Shown: piece after piece, positions 1 through 11,138 of the stretch | Position numbering within the stretch: position 1 is the first letter of the stretch | Layout: every line of letters starts with the position of its first letter | Assembly: GCA_019828545.1 (NCBI GenBank) | Contig: JACVRA010000165.1 | Coordinates: 372,001 to 436,000, forward strand | DNA: 64,000 nucleotides | Direction: 5' to 3' | Source of the DNA: Paracamarosporium sp. OC-R06-R3 | Lineage: Eukaryota; Ascomycota; Dothideomycetes; Pleosporales; Didymosphaeriaceae | Notes under the pieces: generated by a model | Seen by the model: only the letters and a program-made list of their open reading frames with translations | What the model was told of the DNA's origin: nothing | Databases searched by the model: none | Position numbers and translations under genes: made by a program

Positions 1-827
1 CTTTTCCAGAAAGGTACAAAAACCTTATAATTCGGATTCAAGCTACTCTCGTCTCTAATAAAATTTTAGTCGGTCGGAATTCACAAAAATAGGTTTGAAG
101 ACGTGGCTGATGGTGAGGGTATCTTTACGCTAACAATGCACCTATTGCTCGTGTAGTTTGTTGGCATGCAGAAACTTCTAAAAGGTGCAATCCTTGATTA
201 ATGACGATATAAACTTAACGCTGAAATTTTTACAAGATCAAATAAAACATCATGCTAAGAAAGAATTCGAATCGAAAGTTCCGCATGTAGCGTTGATTTC
301 TGCTAGTGTAGCCCTCGTTCCAGTTTAGTGATGCATTATTCGCTGCTGCAATGCAATAAAAAAATGCTAAGGATTCACTGGAGTACATGGACTTGACAAG
401 AAGACAAGCTGATTCGGCGCGATCGAATCTGGAATATATTGGAACTAGGACCCACTGAGTATGTACTGCTGAAGGGAGATTTCTGTAAATGCGACCAAGC
501 ATCACCAAACGAAATTGACTTTAGTAGCACTCTATCGATGCAGAAATCCTTCCGATTTGAAGAGGAGCAAAGGAAAATACATGCTGTGGAAGAAAAGCAA
601 ATAGAAGGTGTTGATCTGATTCATCTCCATTGGGGATGTATACAAATCAAGATGACGCAAGTGTAATCTTTGAAAGGGAGAATTGAGCATATCAAAGCCC
701 TTGGTGAGGACATCATCCATTATTATCAATGCATAATCAACTATCCGTTCCCATTACGTATCGTACAAATACATTTAACCCCTATGATCTGGAGCTTTAA
801 GGTGAAGAGCCATACGTGCAAGCTAGC
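1..827. other. Intergenic, no gene seen
   Basis: AT-rich sequence with only short overlapping reading frames on both strands. None has a recognisable motif, a credible signal peptide or splice partners. It lies downstream of the GPI-protein gene and may contain its 3' untranslated region. Confidence 0.6.
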
Positions 828-1724
828 TCAGTAGAAAGCACCCATCGCTGCAACTGCGGCAACAAACGCAACGATGTTGTGCGTTTGAACAGTTTCGGCG
901 CCATTCGATGGCTGCGTGAGAGGAGCGGAAGCAGTCTTTTGAATCGTTAGCTCACGTTTTTCTACACAACCGCTTAAACTTACAGGAGCAGTTCCATTGG
1001 TTCCATTGCCGGTAGGATACAGCGAGCCAGAGATCGTAGGAACAGGAGCAGCCGTTTCCAGCACTGAAGAAACAACGGAGCTTACCGCGGAAGCGACGAC
1101 CGAGCTAAGGCTCGCCGCTGCAGAAGACTCAGCGCCAGCAGCCGTAGTGGTTTCAGCCGCAGAAGAAGATGGCGCATCAGTGACTGCCTCTGCACTCGTC
1201 GTCGCCTCAGCACTTGTCGTTGCCTCAGCAGCAGAAGACGACGGCTCGCTCACCGCTTCTGCGGTAGTGGTCGGAGCCGACGAAGATACCGCTGAGCTTG
1301 CGTCCCCGCTGTCGCTGGGGTGTTTCGCCTCGCCTACATCGTCCTGCTTGCCACTCTTCGGCTCGGTATCAAGGTCGCTGCACTTCCCCGCCGCGCTGGT
1401 CAATGTGCCGCCGTAGTACTTCCAGATATCGACATTGTCAGGACCCGCGCATTGGAGGCAGTTCTTGTAGTCGTAGAGGAAGACTTCGTCAGTGCAGTAG
1501 TCGCCGCCAGCTTTGGACACTGTGATGGCAGTTCCTATGGGAAATCAGTGACGCGTAAGAGGGCGGAGTGGTTGGTGCTGCATACCGCAGTTGTCATGGC
1601 AATTGTACTCAGGGGTACCTGGAGCCTGGCGCTTAAGGAGAGTGGCAAACAGATGCTCTTCCGTGACGAAAGATGCAGTGCTAGCAGCAATGAATCCTGC
1701 GAGGACGATGCGCGAGGTGAACAT
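828..1724 (-). CDS. GPI-anchored Cys- and Ser/Thr-rich cell-wall protein
   Basis: Two exons (1586-1724 and 828-1534; intron 1535-1585, GTATGC...CATAG) give 281 residues. The start at 1724 opens a signal peptide (MFTSRIVLAGFIAASTA), followed by a dibasic Kex2-like site (LLKR|QAPG). A small domain of about 70 residues holds six cysteines (YNC, DNC, DYC, NCLQC, GKC). Then comes a Ser/Thr/Ala-rich stalk with repeated TTSAEA-type units and a C-terminal hydrophobic tail (residues ~262-281) after an N-G-A stretch, the layout of a GPI signal. Such proteins sit at the plasma membrane or are linked to the wall glucan, and the stalk should be O-mannosylated. The family of the cysteine domain is not recognised with certainty. 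Splicing is needed because the 3' exon alone lacks both the first cysteines and the signal peptide. Confidence 0.8.
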
Positions 1725-2552
1725 TGTGATGAATTGCGACTAAACGAATGTACACGTAGAAAAGCGAGTGTGTTCAGAGACGTACACAAGATGTAAGTCA
1801 GGTATGAGGGTCGTGCTGTTGCAGGTACAAGAGGCCAATCGAGTGCGCCCGTCGATACATCTTATATACCGGAAAAACCAGCTCAACGCAAGCTGCATAT
1901 GCCGTCCCACTTTACGCGGCGCTGCGCTAACGCACGTCGTACAACGGCATGTACAAGCACGGCCTGGAAGCTTCCCTGTATCAGTACACAATGTGGGCTG
2001 ACAGTGGGAGGGGTCTCCCCGGCCGAACATCGGAGATGGAAAATCTTTATCAGATGGATTGATTAGATGCATCCTCTGGATGAATGTGTGGGTCATGTGG
2101 CAGGGCTAGACCACTTCGATTGGCTGTCCAAGCCCAGTGGCAGCTTGGCCACATTAATTAGCGCCATCAGATAACTCAAAATGGCGCCGTAACATCCAAG
2201 CGCGTGTCCGACTCGCACCACACCTTCCAATTGGATGTATACTTGGAGCCGGCCATGCCGATGTTGCTCGTAGAGTCCAATCGCTTCGCTTGGTGAGAGA
2301 CGGCATGAAGTTTTTCTTCGCCGCGCTAAAGGATCAATAACTCGTGAGCTTGGCCATGGCGCTCGCGTACCGAGGAAGAGGACAACCATTTCACCCGTGC
2401 CGTTGAGGAGATACCGCATATGCAGGTCTAGGCTCGGCACTGCGAGCCCATATTAGTTGCATGTGAGCAGTACCACAGTCTTGAAGAACCCCACCTTGGA
2501 CGTCCAGCCACTGCCACAAGAATCATCGTGTCAAACCGCCTCCAGCCATACG
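1725..2552. promoter_or_regulatory. Divergent promoter, GPI protein / BIM1-like gene
   Basis: 828 bases between two genes that point away from each other. On the minus strand a TATA-like GGTATATAAG lies at 1860-1869, about 140 bases before the GPI-protein start. A 115-codon minus-strand frame at 2093-2440 has no recognisable feature and is not called. No other element was seen. Confidence 0.5.
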
Positions 2553-3626
2553 ATGCTTTCCTCTCTATTTGCAGCCTTCGTGGCTTCCTTTGTGTGTGTG
2601 GGAGCTCAGACACATGGCGAAGGCGCTGAGGGCACAGAAATGGGCCCTGTTGCCTTCCTCTGGCCATCGGATCGCAACTGGACAGCTTCAGCGGACAACA
2701 TCGCACCTTGCGGTAGTCCTGATGGCCCTTCAAATCGCACTGAATTCCCGCTATCTCAGGGCGCGGTAGCGTTGACGATTGCGGACGAAGCCTGGAATGT
2801 AGCAATCCGCCTCGCGACTGGGAACGGTAAGCAACAACTCATGCTACGACGTGAGATGTAGCACTGAACTTGACCTCAGATCCCCGAACGCAGGAAGACT
2901 TCATAGATGACCAGGTCGTCTCCAACGTCTCAGAAGTCGACCCAGGTCACCAATGCTACAAGCTACATAATCTCGATGGAATAAAAGCAGGCACGAACGC
3001 CACTATCCAGATGGAGTACTGGGGCGAATTCGAAGGCGAGAACAACGGGAACAACCAATCGTTCTTCGCCTGCGCAGACATTGTACGTATTCCACAGACC
3101 GTTGCTAGACGCTTTTCTTTTCCCTTGCCATGATGTCCCCAGACTTGGATTTCTGTGTGCTTTTCAGACCCAAAGCGTTCTTTTTATGGTTTGTTTGTTC
3201 GTTGTTGGGGGTTGATAAGACACTGTCAGCTACATAATTCGCATCTACTAACTCCAGCAGACATTCGTAGCCGCAGAAGACTTCAAGATCAACGCTCCAT
3301 GCTTCAACGTCACAGCTTCCGAATTCGAATCACCCACCTCCTCCGCCTCTCCTACCTCTTCTTCCTCCTCCAGCCCAACCTCAGGCTCCTCCTCAGACTC
3401 CTCCAACTCCCAATCAGGAAGTTCCGGAGGCTCAGGGGGTAGAGGTCTCTCTACTGGCGCTAAAGCCGGTATAGCAGTGGGATCGGTAATTGGAGGGCTG
3501 GCACTTATAGCCTTAGTGGCGTTCATGATGTGGAGGAGAGGGAGAGCGATGGGATTAAAGGGAAAGGAGGAGTATGAGTTGCGGGCGAAGAATTTGGGAT
3601 CACCTACGCCCGAGACGAGGGCATGA
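2553..3626 (+). CDS. BIM1-like (X325) copper-domain protein with a transmembrane anchor
   Basis: Three exons (2553-2826, 2880-3082, 3261-3626) give 280 residues. The start at 2553 opens a signal peptide (MLSSLFAAFVASFVCVGAQT). The next ~160 residues match the copper-acquisition-factor BIM1-like family: GPVAFLWPSDRNW, NIAPCGSPDGPSNRTEFPLS, IADEAWN, paired cysteines and several N-glycosylation sequons (NRT, NVS, NAT, NQS). Family members resemble lytic polysaccharide monooxygenases but are thought to handle copper at the cell surface. A Ser-rich linker, one transmembrane helix (roughly residues 224-246) and a short basic tail ending PETRA follow, so this copy should be a type I membrane protein rather than GPI-anchored. 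The expected N-terminal histidine is visible as Q-T-H near the cleavage site. Intron 2 ends in a CAGCAG tandem acceptor (see findings). Confidence 0.85.
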
Positions 3627-3808
3627 GGGACAAGATACCAGAGGAAATGGATAAAGGGATCTTGGTTTGGGTAATGTCGTTATGTTCATGAACAGAGAAT
3701 ATATATACTAATGTAGATGAATGTTGAATGCAGTACTGCAAACCCTAGGTTGAACATGGGTACATGAAGGAAATGTTTGAGGGGGTTTTTTTTTCGTGTT
3801 GACGACGC

Positions 3809-5753
3809 TTACGCAGCGTCTCCGTTTTCAACAGGCTGCTTCTCCTTCTTCAACCCTGTCACCGTCTCCACATGCTCAGTGCTCAGATGCGCCTTCCCCA
3901 CAAACGCACTCGCGATGACGCCTAGCCCTGCCATCACCGCATACGTAATCCACATGTTCCTCGTCGCATACGCAAAAGCCTCTTTAGCAGCCCTTTCCCA
4001 AGCCTCGTTATGGAACGTGCTTGGAAGATGCACATTGGCCATTGCACTCTCGCCGGCCAACTTGTCCAGCGCATCTTGCGATAGACCGGCGGCTTTCAAA
4101 AACCCGGCGCGATCATCCATGGAGTTTTGGAAGATGGTGCCTCCGACCACGACAGAGACTGTGAGCGACATGTTTCGGATGAAGGAGAGGGTGGAGGTTG
4201 CGGTTGCGACGTCCTTCTGCTCGACTTGGGCTTGTACTGCGATGAGCGGTGCTTCGAAGAGGACGCCTGAACCTAGACCCGCGATGACAAGAAAGCCGAT
4301 TAAGGTCCCGAGAGACGTGTCGGCATCGAGAGAGATAAATAGACCAAAGCCGAGACACAGAAACACGCTGCCAAACCATATGATGGGACGGAAATGTCCA
4401 GTCCGGTGAATTAGAAAACCGCAAATGACGCCTGCAATACATCCAGGGACAATGAAAGGTAGTAGGAGCAGTCCAGATTTCAAAGGATCAAGCTCGAGGA
4501 CGCTCTGCAAGTACAGCGGCATATAGTACTCGCCAGAGATGAATACAAAGCCGTGGAAAGTGACGACCGAGAGTGCTGCGACGCAAGATCGGTTTTTGAA
4601 GAGAGCCATTGGGATCAAAGGGTACTTTGCGATCTTGGCCTCGCTGTATACGAAAGCAATGACCATGAGGCCGCCAACGACGAGCAGCGCGATGACTTTG
4701 GCGGAGTCCCATGGGAAGATAGCACCGCCGAAGTTGAGGCCTAGGAGGACCATGAGGGTGAAGCCGAGGAAGGTGAATATGCCGGTCCAATCGATGGCGC
4801 GGACACCTTCGAGGAACGAAGTGTGTTCATGGCGAATGTCGAGAAAGAGGATGATGAGGATGGAAGCGATACCGCAGATGGGAAGGTTAATGTAGACTGC
4901 GATGCATTAGCGGAGTTGCATCAGGATGTAGGGTTGGGGAAGGACTTACAGCACCATCTCCAGGAAACTAGGGAGGCGAATACACCTCCTAAAATAGGTC
5001 CAACCCCTCCAGCAACGGCCCAAATCCCTTCGGTAAATCCCATAATGAGTCCACGTACCCTGTCGATATCAGTCAATAATTGTTCCATTGTAGAGCGATC
5101 ACGTTGAGACTCCAAAAGTAGCGAAGAAGCAAACATACCTCAAACTGAACAAATCGCTGATGCAAACATGCACCAACAAAATCAATCCTCCACCGGCCAT
5201 ACCCTGAAACGCCCGCCCAACGATCAAAGCCATCATGGTCTTCGCGGTTGCACAGACCACTGAAGCTGCAAAGAAGATGGCTATCGCTGCTAGAACAATG
5301 GGCTTACGTCCCCATATGTCAGACAGCTTGGCCCAGATGGGCCCCGAGGAGGCATTGGCAAGAAGATACGCCGCGCCAATCCATGTGTAGCCAGCGGAGG
5401 AATTGAGGTCCGCAGAGATAGTAGGAGCGGCTGTTGCGATAATGGTTGCGTCCAGGGCAGCGACGAAAAGGGAGAGCTGGAAACGTTAGTTATTTGATGA
5501 TCGGAGGCATCACGTGAAGGGGAAAAGCCCATGTTGCACAAAGTCGTGTCGTGAGACGTGAAAAACGTACAAAAAGTGCGATCAAAATAGCAGCCACCTG
5601 CCATTTCCCCCTCCTCTTCCCATCATTTGAAACCGCAGATTTGCTCCTCTCCAGCTTAGACCCAGCATCTACGTTGGAATTCTGGTGGTTGCGCAGAGCC
5701 AGCGTCGACTCGTACGAGGGCTCGATAACGTCCAATTCAGTTTCGTGTGACAT
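3809..5753 (-). CDS. MFS exporter, DHA2/14-helix drug or toxin efflux type
   Basis: Four exons (5571-5753, 5139-5476, 4950-5059, 3809-4896) give 572 residues. The hydrophilic N terminus is followed by the classic fungal DHA2 signatures: LSLFVAALDATIIATA, the loop motif KLSDIWGRKP, VGRAFQGMAGGG, and WRWCFYINLPICG, which is rebuilt exactly across the third intron. About fourteen hydrophobic segments follow, ending in an Ala/Asp tail. Members are plasma-membrane or vacuolar proton antiporters that export drugs, toxins or secondary metabolites; the substrate cannot be read from sequence. The start at 5753 has an A at -3; an upstream in-frame start exists but would add an untypical extension. The gene is convergent with the BIM1-like gene, with 182 bases between. 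Confidence 0.9.
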
Positions 5754-6142
5754 TTGTTTTTGCAATAAGAAAAAAAGTATATGTCTTAAAAATGTCTTGA
5801 CTACAGCGTTGCGCGTATGTTGGCCTTGATTATGTATGTGGGCGAGATAGTTTGACGTCTTTGACTGGATTTGCGCCAAGCGAGGAGGAAACGCGATTCG
5901 TCGATTTCGGGGAGCGAAGGGCTGAGATCCCCCGCATTCACCGCTAGCGCACGCCCACTAAGCCGGAGGTCGCCTTCGAGTCATGGTCGGTGTGTAAAGG
6001 CTTGCTCGAATGGGGAAGGCGGAGCGCCCTTTATGCGTTGCCTGCGAGTTGTTGGCATATTGCTTCTTACTATTTGCTCGTTCGCGTGTGAAAACTCGAC
6101 ACATTAGACTCATACTAGGTGGGTGAGAAGTTGTTTGCGAGA
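5754..6142. other. Intergenic: MFS promoter and STK19 3' side
   Basis: 389 bases between two minus-strand genes. No recognisable element beyond short pyrimidine runs was seen. Confidence 0.5.
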
Positions 6143-7367
6143 TCACAATATCCTTGCTGCTCTACCTACACTCCTAGTCTCAAAGAGTTCTACTAAACCC
6201 GCCCCGATACACTCCTCTAATATCCACTCAAACTGCAAGCCATTAAACTGTTTCCACTTCTTCGTTCGTCCTGGTAGAATGCCTGCGAACTCTCCCCTTG
6301 CTTTCTTTTTGTCGGCAATGTCTTCCTTGCCTACAATGCCGCCGTCCCATCGCTCCCTCAACACATCTAATGGCGCTTCTTTGTATTTAGATTTCTTCAA
6401 AAGGTTGAGGAGGTGCGTCCGAGCTTCAACGATCAATTTTGTGTGAGAGCCGGTGTTCGGAAGCGAAAAGTTGTAATAAGTGGTAGGGGCCATGCGTTGG
6501 CCGGTTCCTCCATGCATGTGCTGCGTTGCTGAAGCTCCCCCAACTGCGCCTAGTGAGCCCGATGCGTGACGTGACCCAGCTGTAGACAAGGATGAGAGAC
6601 TTCCAGTTCCTGGTGATGCGAATAAAGAGGATCTATTGTCTGCTGCTGTAGCGGTAGTAAGGAAGCCGGCGGCAGACAGACGAGAGATTTCACTTGGTGT
6701 GAAAGCAGTACTGGTTATGGTCGTGGACGTAGGATTAGCCTTCATAGTAGAAAGATACTTTGCTGGTACGTCGTAAGTAATTTGATACTAATATACATGC
6801 AATGCATCTACCTTGTAGGTCGGGATCAATACCCGGGTGCGACCTGACTAATTTTTCCCATTCTTGCACCGAAGCGATACCATCTCCTACTGAGGCAACG
6901 CCCATGCCGCGGTTGGGGATGGTCACTCTTCGAAGGATACCGGCTTGGGCAAGCTCAGCAATCTCGCGTTCGGTCTTGGTTGAAGATGCGCACAAGGCAT
7001 CGAGATGTGCAATTGTCACGATTGGTGGCAACGCTTTCCGGTAATTCAGTGTTTCAGCGATTCGCGTCGAGTTCATACCAGCATTCTTCTCTGGGATGAC
7101 GCTAAACATCCTGTTACGGATGTATTCCATGTACTGAGGCACATCGCGGAAGTTGAGATCGGTGGCGAGCGAGGCAATCAAGCCTGCGTCGTCAAGCTTC
7201 TCGTCGTCTTCGAATGCATCTGATTTTGCGGATTGCGACGATTTCCTTCTGGGACTGGCCGACGAAGGCGATGATAATGAACGTCGGAGACCCAGTGCAG
7301 CCGCCACGCTAGGTTTTCGTGACTTTGTGATGCGTGAAGAGCGTGCTGGCGTGGCCTGAAACGACAT
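6143..7367 (-). CDS. STK19 family winged-helix protein
   Basis: Two exons (6812-7367 and 6143-6762; 49-base intron 6763-6811, GTAGAT...CCAG) give 391 residues. A Ser/Arg-rich N terminus of ~75 residues precedes the STK19 domain: LPPIVTIAHLDALC, REIAELAQAGILRRVTIPNRG and GDGIASVQEWEKLV, with the C-terminal half (SHTKLIVEARTHLLNLLKKS; GLQFEWILEECIGAGLVELF) in exon 2. Despite its name, the human homologue is a DNA-binding winged-helix factor that helps transcription-coupled nucleotide excision repair; no kinase motifs are visible here. A Ser/Thr/Ala-rich insert of ~70 residues sits between the two halves. The start at 7367 (MSFQATPARSSR) is preferred over an upstream in-frame ATG because only the sequence after it looks protein-like. 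The gene is divergent from the DGAT2 gene. Confidence 0.85.
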
Positions 7368-7948
7368 GCTTCGTGAAGCGGACTGATTTCTTTGTCGGGG
7401 TCCGGAGAAATGGAATGGTTCTGATGTCGCGATGGCGTGTTGATAAAAACAGCGTGACTCAGTCGGGGCGCAGTAACAAGACGGGATACAGAGTGAGAGA
7501 AGCAGAGGCAATCATCTCCATAGCAGACTGGTTATGCTCTGGATGTGACAAATCAGGACGTGGTGAGAAAGGGCGTTAGGGTTCAAGGGCGAGGGCAAGA
7601 ACGATGCGGCTCTTTCCCAAGCCCCACTCGCCACAGCGCCACCACGACGATTGCAGGGACATGGCAAGGAGGAAGCAAATCACCCCGGATTCTTGCACAG
7701 AGCCAAGACGGAGGCCGTCGATTCATCTACCTACGGGTACCTGCAGAACGAACACCCCGAGTCCTACCAGGCACCTTGTTGCAGTCGCTTGCAGCAGTGT
7801 GCACGGGTAGCGCAGACGTCATCCTGTGTCACGGCCGAAGCTTTGGCTCTGGCAAGCTCGACCCTGACCCATTCCACAAACCACGCCATGTCGCCCGTAG
7901 CCCTTTTCCCTTAACTCTGCACCTCTGTTTACCGCCGTAGCCGCTGCC
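7368..7948. promoter_or_regulatory. Divergent promoter, STK19 / DGAT2
   Basis: 581 bases, GC-rich with pyrimidine-rich stretches on the DGAT2 side and no clear TATA box, as usual for housekeeping pairs. Reading frames inside it overlap each other and are not supported. Confidence 0.5.
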
Positions 7949-9591
7949 ATGTCGCTGAACAATGAACCCTCGCAGGCTGAGGAGCGCGCCGAGCACAACC
8001 TCCCGCCCAAGTCGTACGCCGCCGCTGCCGAGGAGGCCCTACAGAACGAGCCCGAGCCCGAGCCACAGCCGCAGTCACATGAAAGCCAGACGGACGGCAC
8101 CCTCGACGACGCGAAAGAGGCCGTGGTGAACAAGTTCAAGCATCACCACCACGAGCCCCAGACCAATGGTACAAAGACGATCCGCATCGTGCCGGCAGAG
8201 GAGTACGAGGGCGAGGGCCAGGACAACAGCCCCAAGAGCCCCGCCAGAAACTCCCATCGCCGCAAGGCATCGCTAAAGTCCAATGGCTCCATCGGCCGCA
8301 AGCACGGCGAGCAGCTGCAGAACGAACTGTACGAGAAACACAAGGACGGCGACGGCGACCACTTGACCAGCGTCAAGCCCACCGCCGAGTTCGAAATGGA
8401 GACGCGAACAGATAAAAAGCCCATGCGCAGGAACTCAGAGCTCAAGTCTGGGCGACAGGCTGGCGAGGGATGGCATAAGAGCAAGTACGTCAAATACTAC
8501 CTGCCCTGGCACATACAGTTCGGAGGCAGCTGGCTGCGTCGCGCGTTGACTGCTCGAGTAAAGCTAACGTCTGTAGAATCCGATTCGCGCCGCTGAACAT
8601 CCCACTACAACGCCGCCTACAGACTCTTGCCGTCTTGGTCCATACTCTCAGCATCGCAGGTCTCGTGTCCATCTTCTTCTTCCTATGCGCCATCCCCATC
8701 CTATGGCCCATCCTACTTCCCTACGTGCTCTACGTCCTTTTCTCCAAGGCCGGCGAGTCTGGAGAGCTTTCATTCCGCAGCGAGCTTTGGCGAAGATCCA
8801 AACTATGGTCGCTCTTCGCATCGTACTTCCCTGCCCGCCTCCATCGCTCCCAGGAGCTGGAGTCCACGCGCAAATACATCTTCGGTTACCACCCCCACGG
8901 TATCATCTCGCACGGTGCCTTCGCCGCCTTTGCGACCGAAGCACTCGGCTTCTCTCAGCTATTCCCTGGTATCACAAACACGCTTTTGACCCTCGACGGA
9001 AACTTCAAGTTGCCCTTGTACCGCGAGTACGCGCTCCGCATGGGTCTGGCCTCTGTTTCCCGCGAATCGTGTGAGAACATCCTCTCCAAAGGCGGGAAGA
9101 ATGGCGAGGGTATGGGTCGCGCTATTACCATCGTCATTGGAGGTGCACGTGAATCCTTGGAGTCGAAGCCCGGCAGTCTCCGCCTTGTGGTCCGCCGCCG
9201 CCAGGGCTTCGTCAAGCTCGCCATCCGCAAGGGCGCCGACCTCGTTCCCGTCATCGGCTTCGGCGAGAACGAGATTTACGAGCAGCTTGATCCGCATGCG
9301 CATCCATATGTTAACAAGTTCCAGCTCTTGGTCAAGAAGCTCATGGGCTGGACCATTCCTCTCTTCCACGCCCGCGGAATTTTCAACTACGACGTTGGCA
9401 TGATGCCGTATCGGCGTCCACTCAATATCGTAGTGGGACGTCCAATCAGGGTCATTCAACAGCAGCATCCAGAGAAGGAGTATATAGAGAAGATACATGA
9501 GGAGTACATCAACGAGTTGTTGAGGATATGGAATGATCACAAAGATCAGTTCGCTAAGGAGAGGACCGAGGAGCTGAAGATTATTGAGTGA
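7949..9591 (+). CDS. DGA1: Diacylglycerol O-acyltransferase, DGAT2 family
   Basis: Two exons (7949-8484 and 8577-9591; intron 8485-8576) give 516 residues. The enzyme joins acyl-CoA to diacylglycerol to make triacylglycerol in the ER and on lipid droplets. Signatures are the entry RFAPLNIPLQRRLQTLAV at ~181-198, hydrophobic hairpin ~205-234, YFP at 262-264, HPHG at 284-287 with the catalytic histidine, and the downstream block RRRQGFVKLAIRKGADLVPV followed by GFGENE. The splice restores K-I-R-F-A-P across the junction. The first ~180 residues are hydrophilic, rich in Glu, Pro, His and basic-Ser sites (RRKAS, RRNS), much longer than the start of yeast Dga1, so they are probably disordered and possibly phosphorylated. 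The C terminus is lysine/glutamate-rich. Confidence 0.93.
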
Positions 9592-9998
9592 AAGGTTTCA
9601 GAAGGCTGGCTCACTAGCTGGGCTGTGAGCGGGGGTCATTAAATTGGTTCGGTTCCTTGTATTCCTAGGGTTTTCCTATCTGTCTGCTGGGAGAGGTTGG
9701 CATGGGAAGGAAAGGCATGTTGTCACGATTAGCACGACTGGATAGGATGGGTAGATCAAGTTTAGGGAGTGAGGAGATGGAGATTATCTTCGGTATGTTT
9801 TCTCTTGAGAATGCAATACTACGAAGACGCATTTTTTTCGCACTCTTTCCTTGGTAGGCGTGGTCGCCTAGTGCTCATCTTACAATTTTCACCTTCCAGC
9901 AGTTGCAATGCAGATAACCAACATGCTAGGTCCGCTCTCATGCAATTTTCATCTTCCCTCAGCTGCAAAGCAGGTACTCGACGTGCAAGATCTCCCTT
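9592..9998. other. Convergent intergenic spacer
   Basis: 407 bases between the DGAT2 stop and the coiled-coil gene stop. It should contain both 3' ends. It also contains most of an imperfect 60-base tandem duplication, listed separately. Confidence 0.5.
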
Positions 9999-10002
9999 TC
10001 AT
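9883..10002. repeat. Imperfect 60-base tandem duplication
   Basis: Two neighbouring copies (9883-9942 and 9943-10002) both begin CAATTTTCAYCTTCC and share a CAGYTGCAAWGCAG block and a TGCWAG/TGCAAG block at the same offset. They differ at roughly a third of positions. The second copy reaches the stop codon of the coiled-coil gene. Confidence 0.65.
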
Positions 10003-11138
10003 TCATCTTCCTGATAACCCTCGAGTTCCTCCAACGGACAACTCTTCAGCTCATCGAGCATCTTCCGATTCTTCTTGCTGACCCCTCCGAATGCGCAAGC
10101 CTCCAACGTCGCTTTTGCCTTGTCTACCAACTTCTTGTTCTTCTCGTGCACGTCTTGGTATGCGGTGTACATCTGTTTCGCATTCGATTTCCACAGGTCT
10201 CTCTGCGTCTCCAATGCGCCGCACTCCTGAACTATTTCTATAAGGTCGTTCACTGCGGCACGTTCATCGCCAAGTTCGGTGGCGGCGGCTTGCAACTCAT
10301 TCCGTAAGCCGTGATTGACGTTATCCGCACTCTGAAGCCTTTGTCGTAGGTCTCCGACCTCATTGCTTTGAGTGCCATAGCGTTTCTTCATTTTCTCAAT
10401 CTGTTGGGTGTAGTTCATTCTGACATTGCCCAACTTCTTTTGGTGCTCCCTTTGCAGCTGTGATCTCTGTTCGTGGAGTTTCGCGATCTCGTTGGCATGC
10501 TCTTCTTTAAGGCGGTCCACATCCTCCAATTGATTATTCAAGGTCCTTTTGCGCTCAAACTGCTCCTCAAAGCTCTCCTGCAAGGACTTCAACGATTGTT
10601 CCGTGTTGTGCTTTTCGGCTTCGGCTTCACGTCGCATGCTCTCTGCATGACGCCGAAGCTCATGCTGCTCCCACAAATCCTCTGCAATTGCGGTGATTCT
10701 ATATTCGGAGTCGCGAAGCTCCTCGCTCGTGATACGTAGGTCTTCGTTTTTTCTGGAGATTTCTTCATTCTTCGCGCGCAAAATTGTTTCAAGCTTGGCC
10801 TTCTCCGCAGACAGGGCGTTGACCATACTATCCAGAAGACTGTTAGCAGCAGGGTCCATACTTCTAGAGACCGTCTCAGCCTACGGCATGGTGTTTTCTG
10901 CACGAGTCTTCTGCAGTTTTGCTTTGAGGTCTATGATCTCATCTTGCAATCTGCGCTTCTCTGCTTCGTCCTTCTGGCGGTATTGGTCGACAGCTGAATT
11001 TATAGCTGTCATGAAAGTATCATGGCCTTGCTTGTCTGGCTCTGGGCCTTTGTTTCGCTTCGTTACCGCGCTTTCAGCTCCGTTGGGAGCTTCGCGCTTG
11101 ATTCCGATTGTCGGTTGGAATGCAGCTGAGTTTGACAT
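9999..11138 (-). CDS. Coiled-coil protein of unknown function
   Basis: Best model is two exons (10885-11138 and 9999-10827; 57-base intron 10828-10884), 360 residues. Unspliced, the frame is broken by a TAG at 10881-10883, yet both sides stay in the same frame. An intron starting GTAGGC and ending GCTAAC...GATAG removes the stop and has the size and branch site of its neighbours' introns. The protein is almost wholly coiled coil (Glu/Lys/Gln/Arg-rich heptads, ~residues 50-300) with a short basic N terminus (IGIKREAP) and an acidic C-terminal end (SCPLEELEGYQEDE). No catalytic motif is visible. It could be a structural, motor-adaptor or chromatin-associated protein; I do not recognise a family. 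Confidence 0.7.

Noticed and set aside
997..1416. 139-codon plus-strand frame rich in Ala/Val/Ser
   Set aside because: It is the exact antisense of the Ser/Thr/Ala repeat stalk of the GPI protein; the repeat keeps the opposite frame open.
10881..10883. In-frame TAG read as a pseudogene or as stop-codon readthrough
   Set aside because: A normal-sized 57-base intron with a GCTAAC branch site removes it and keeps the frame, so neither is needed.
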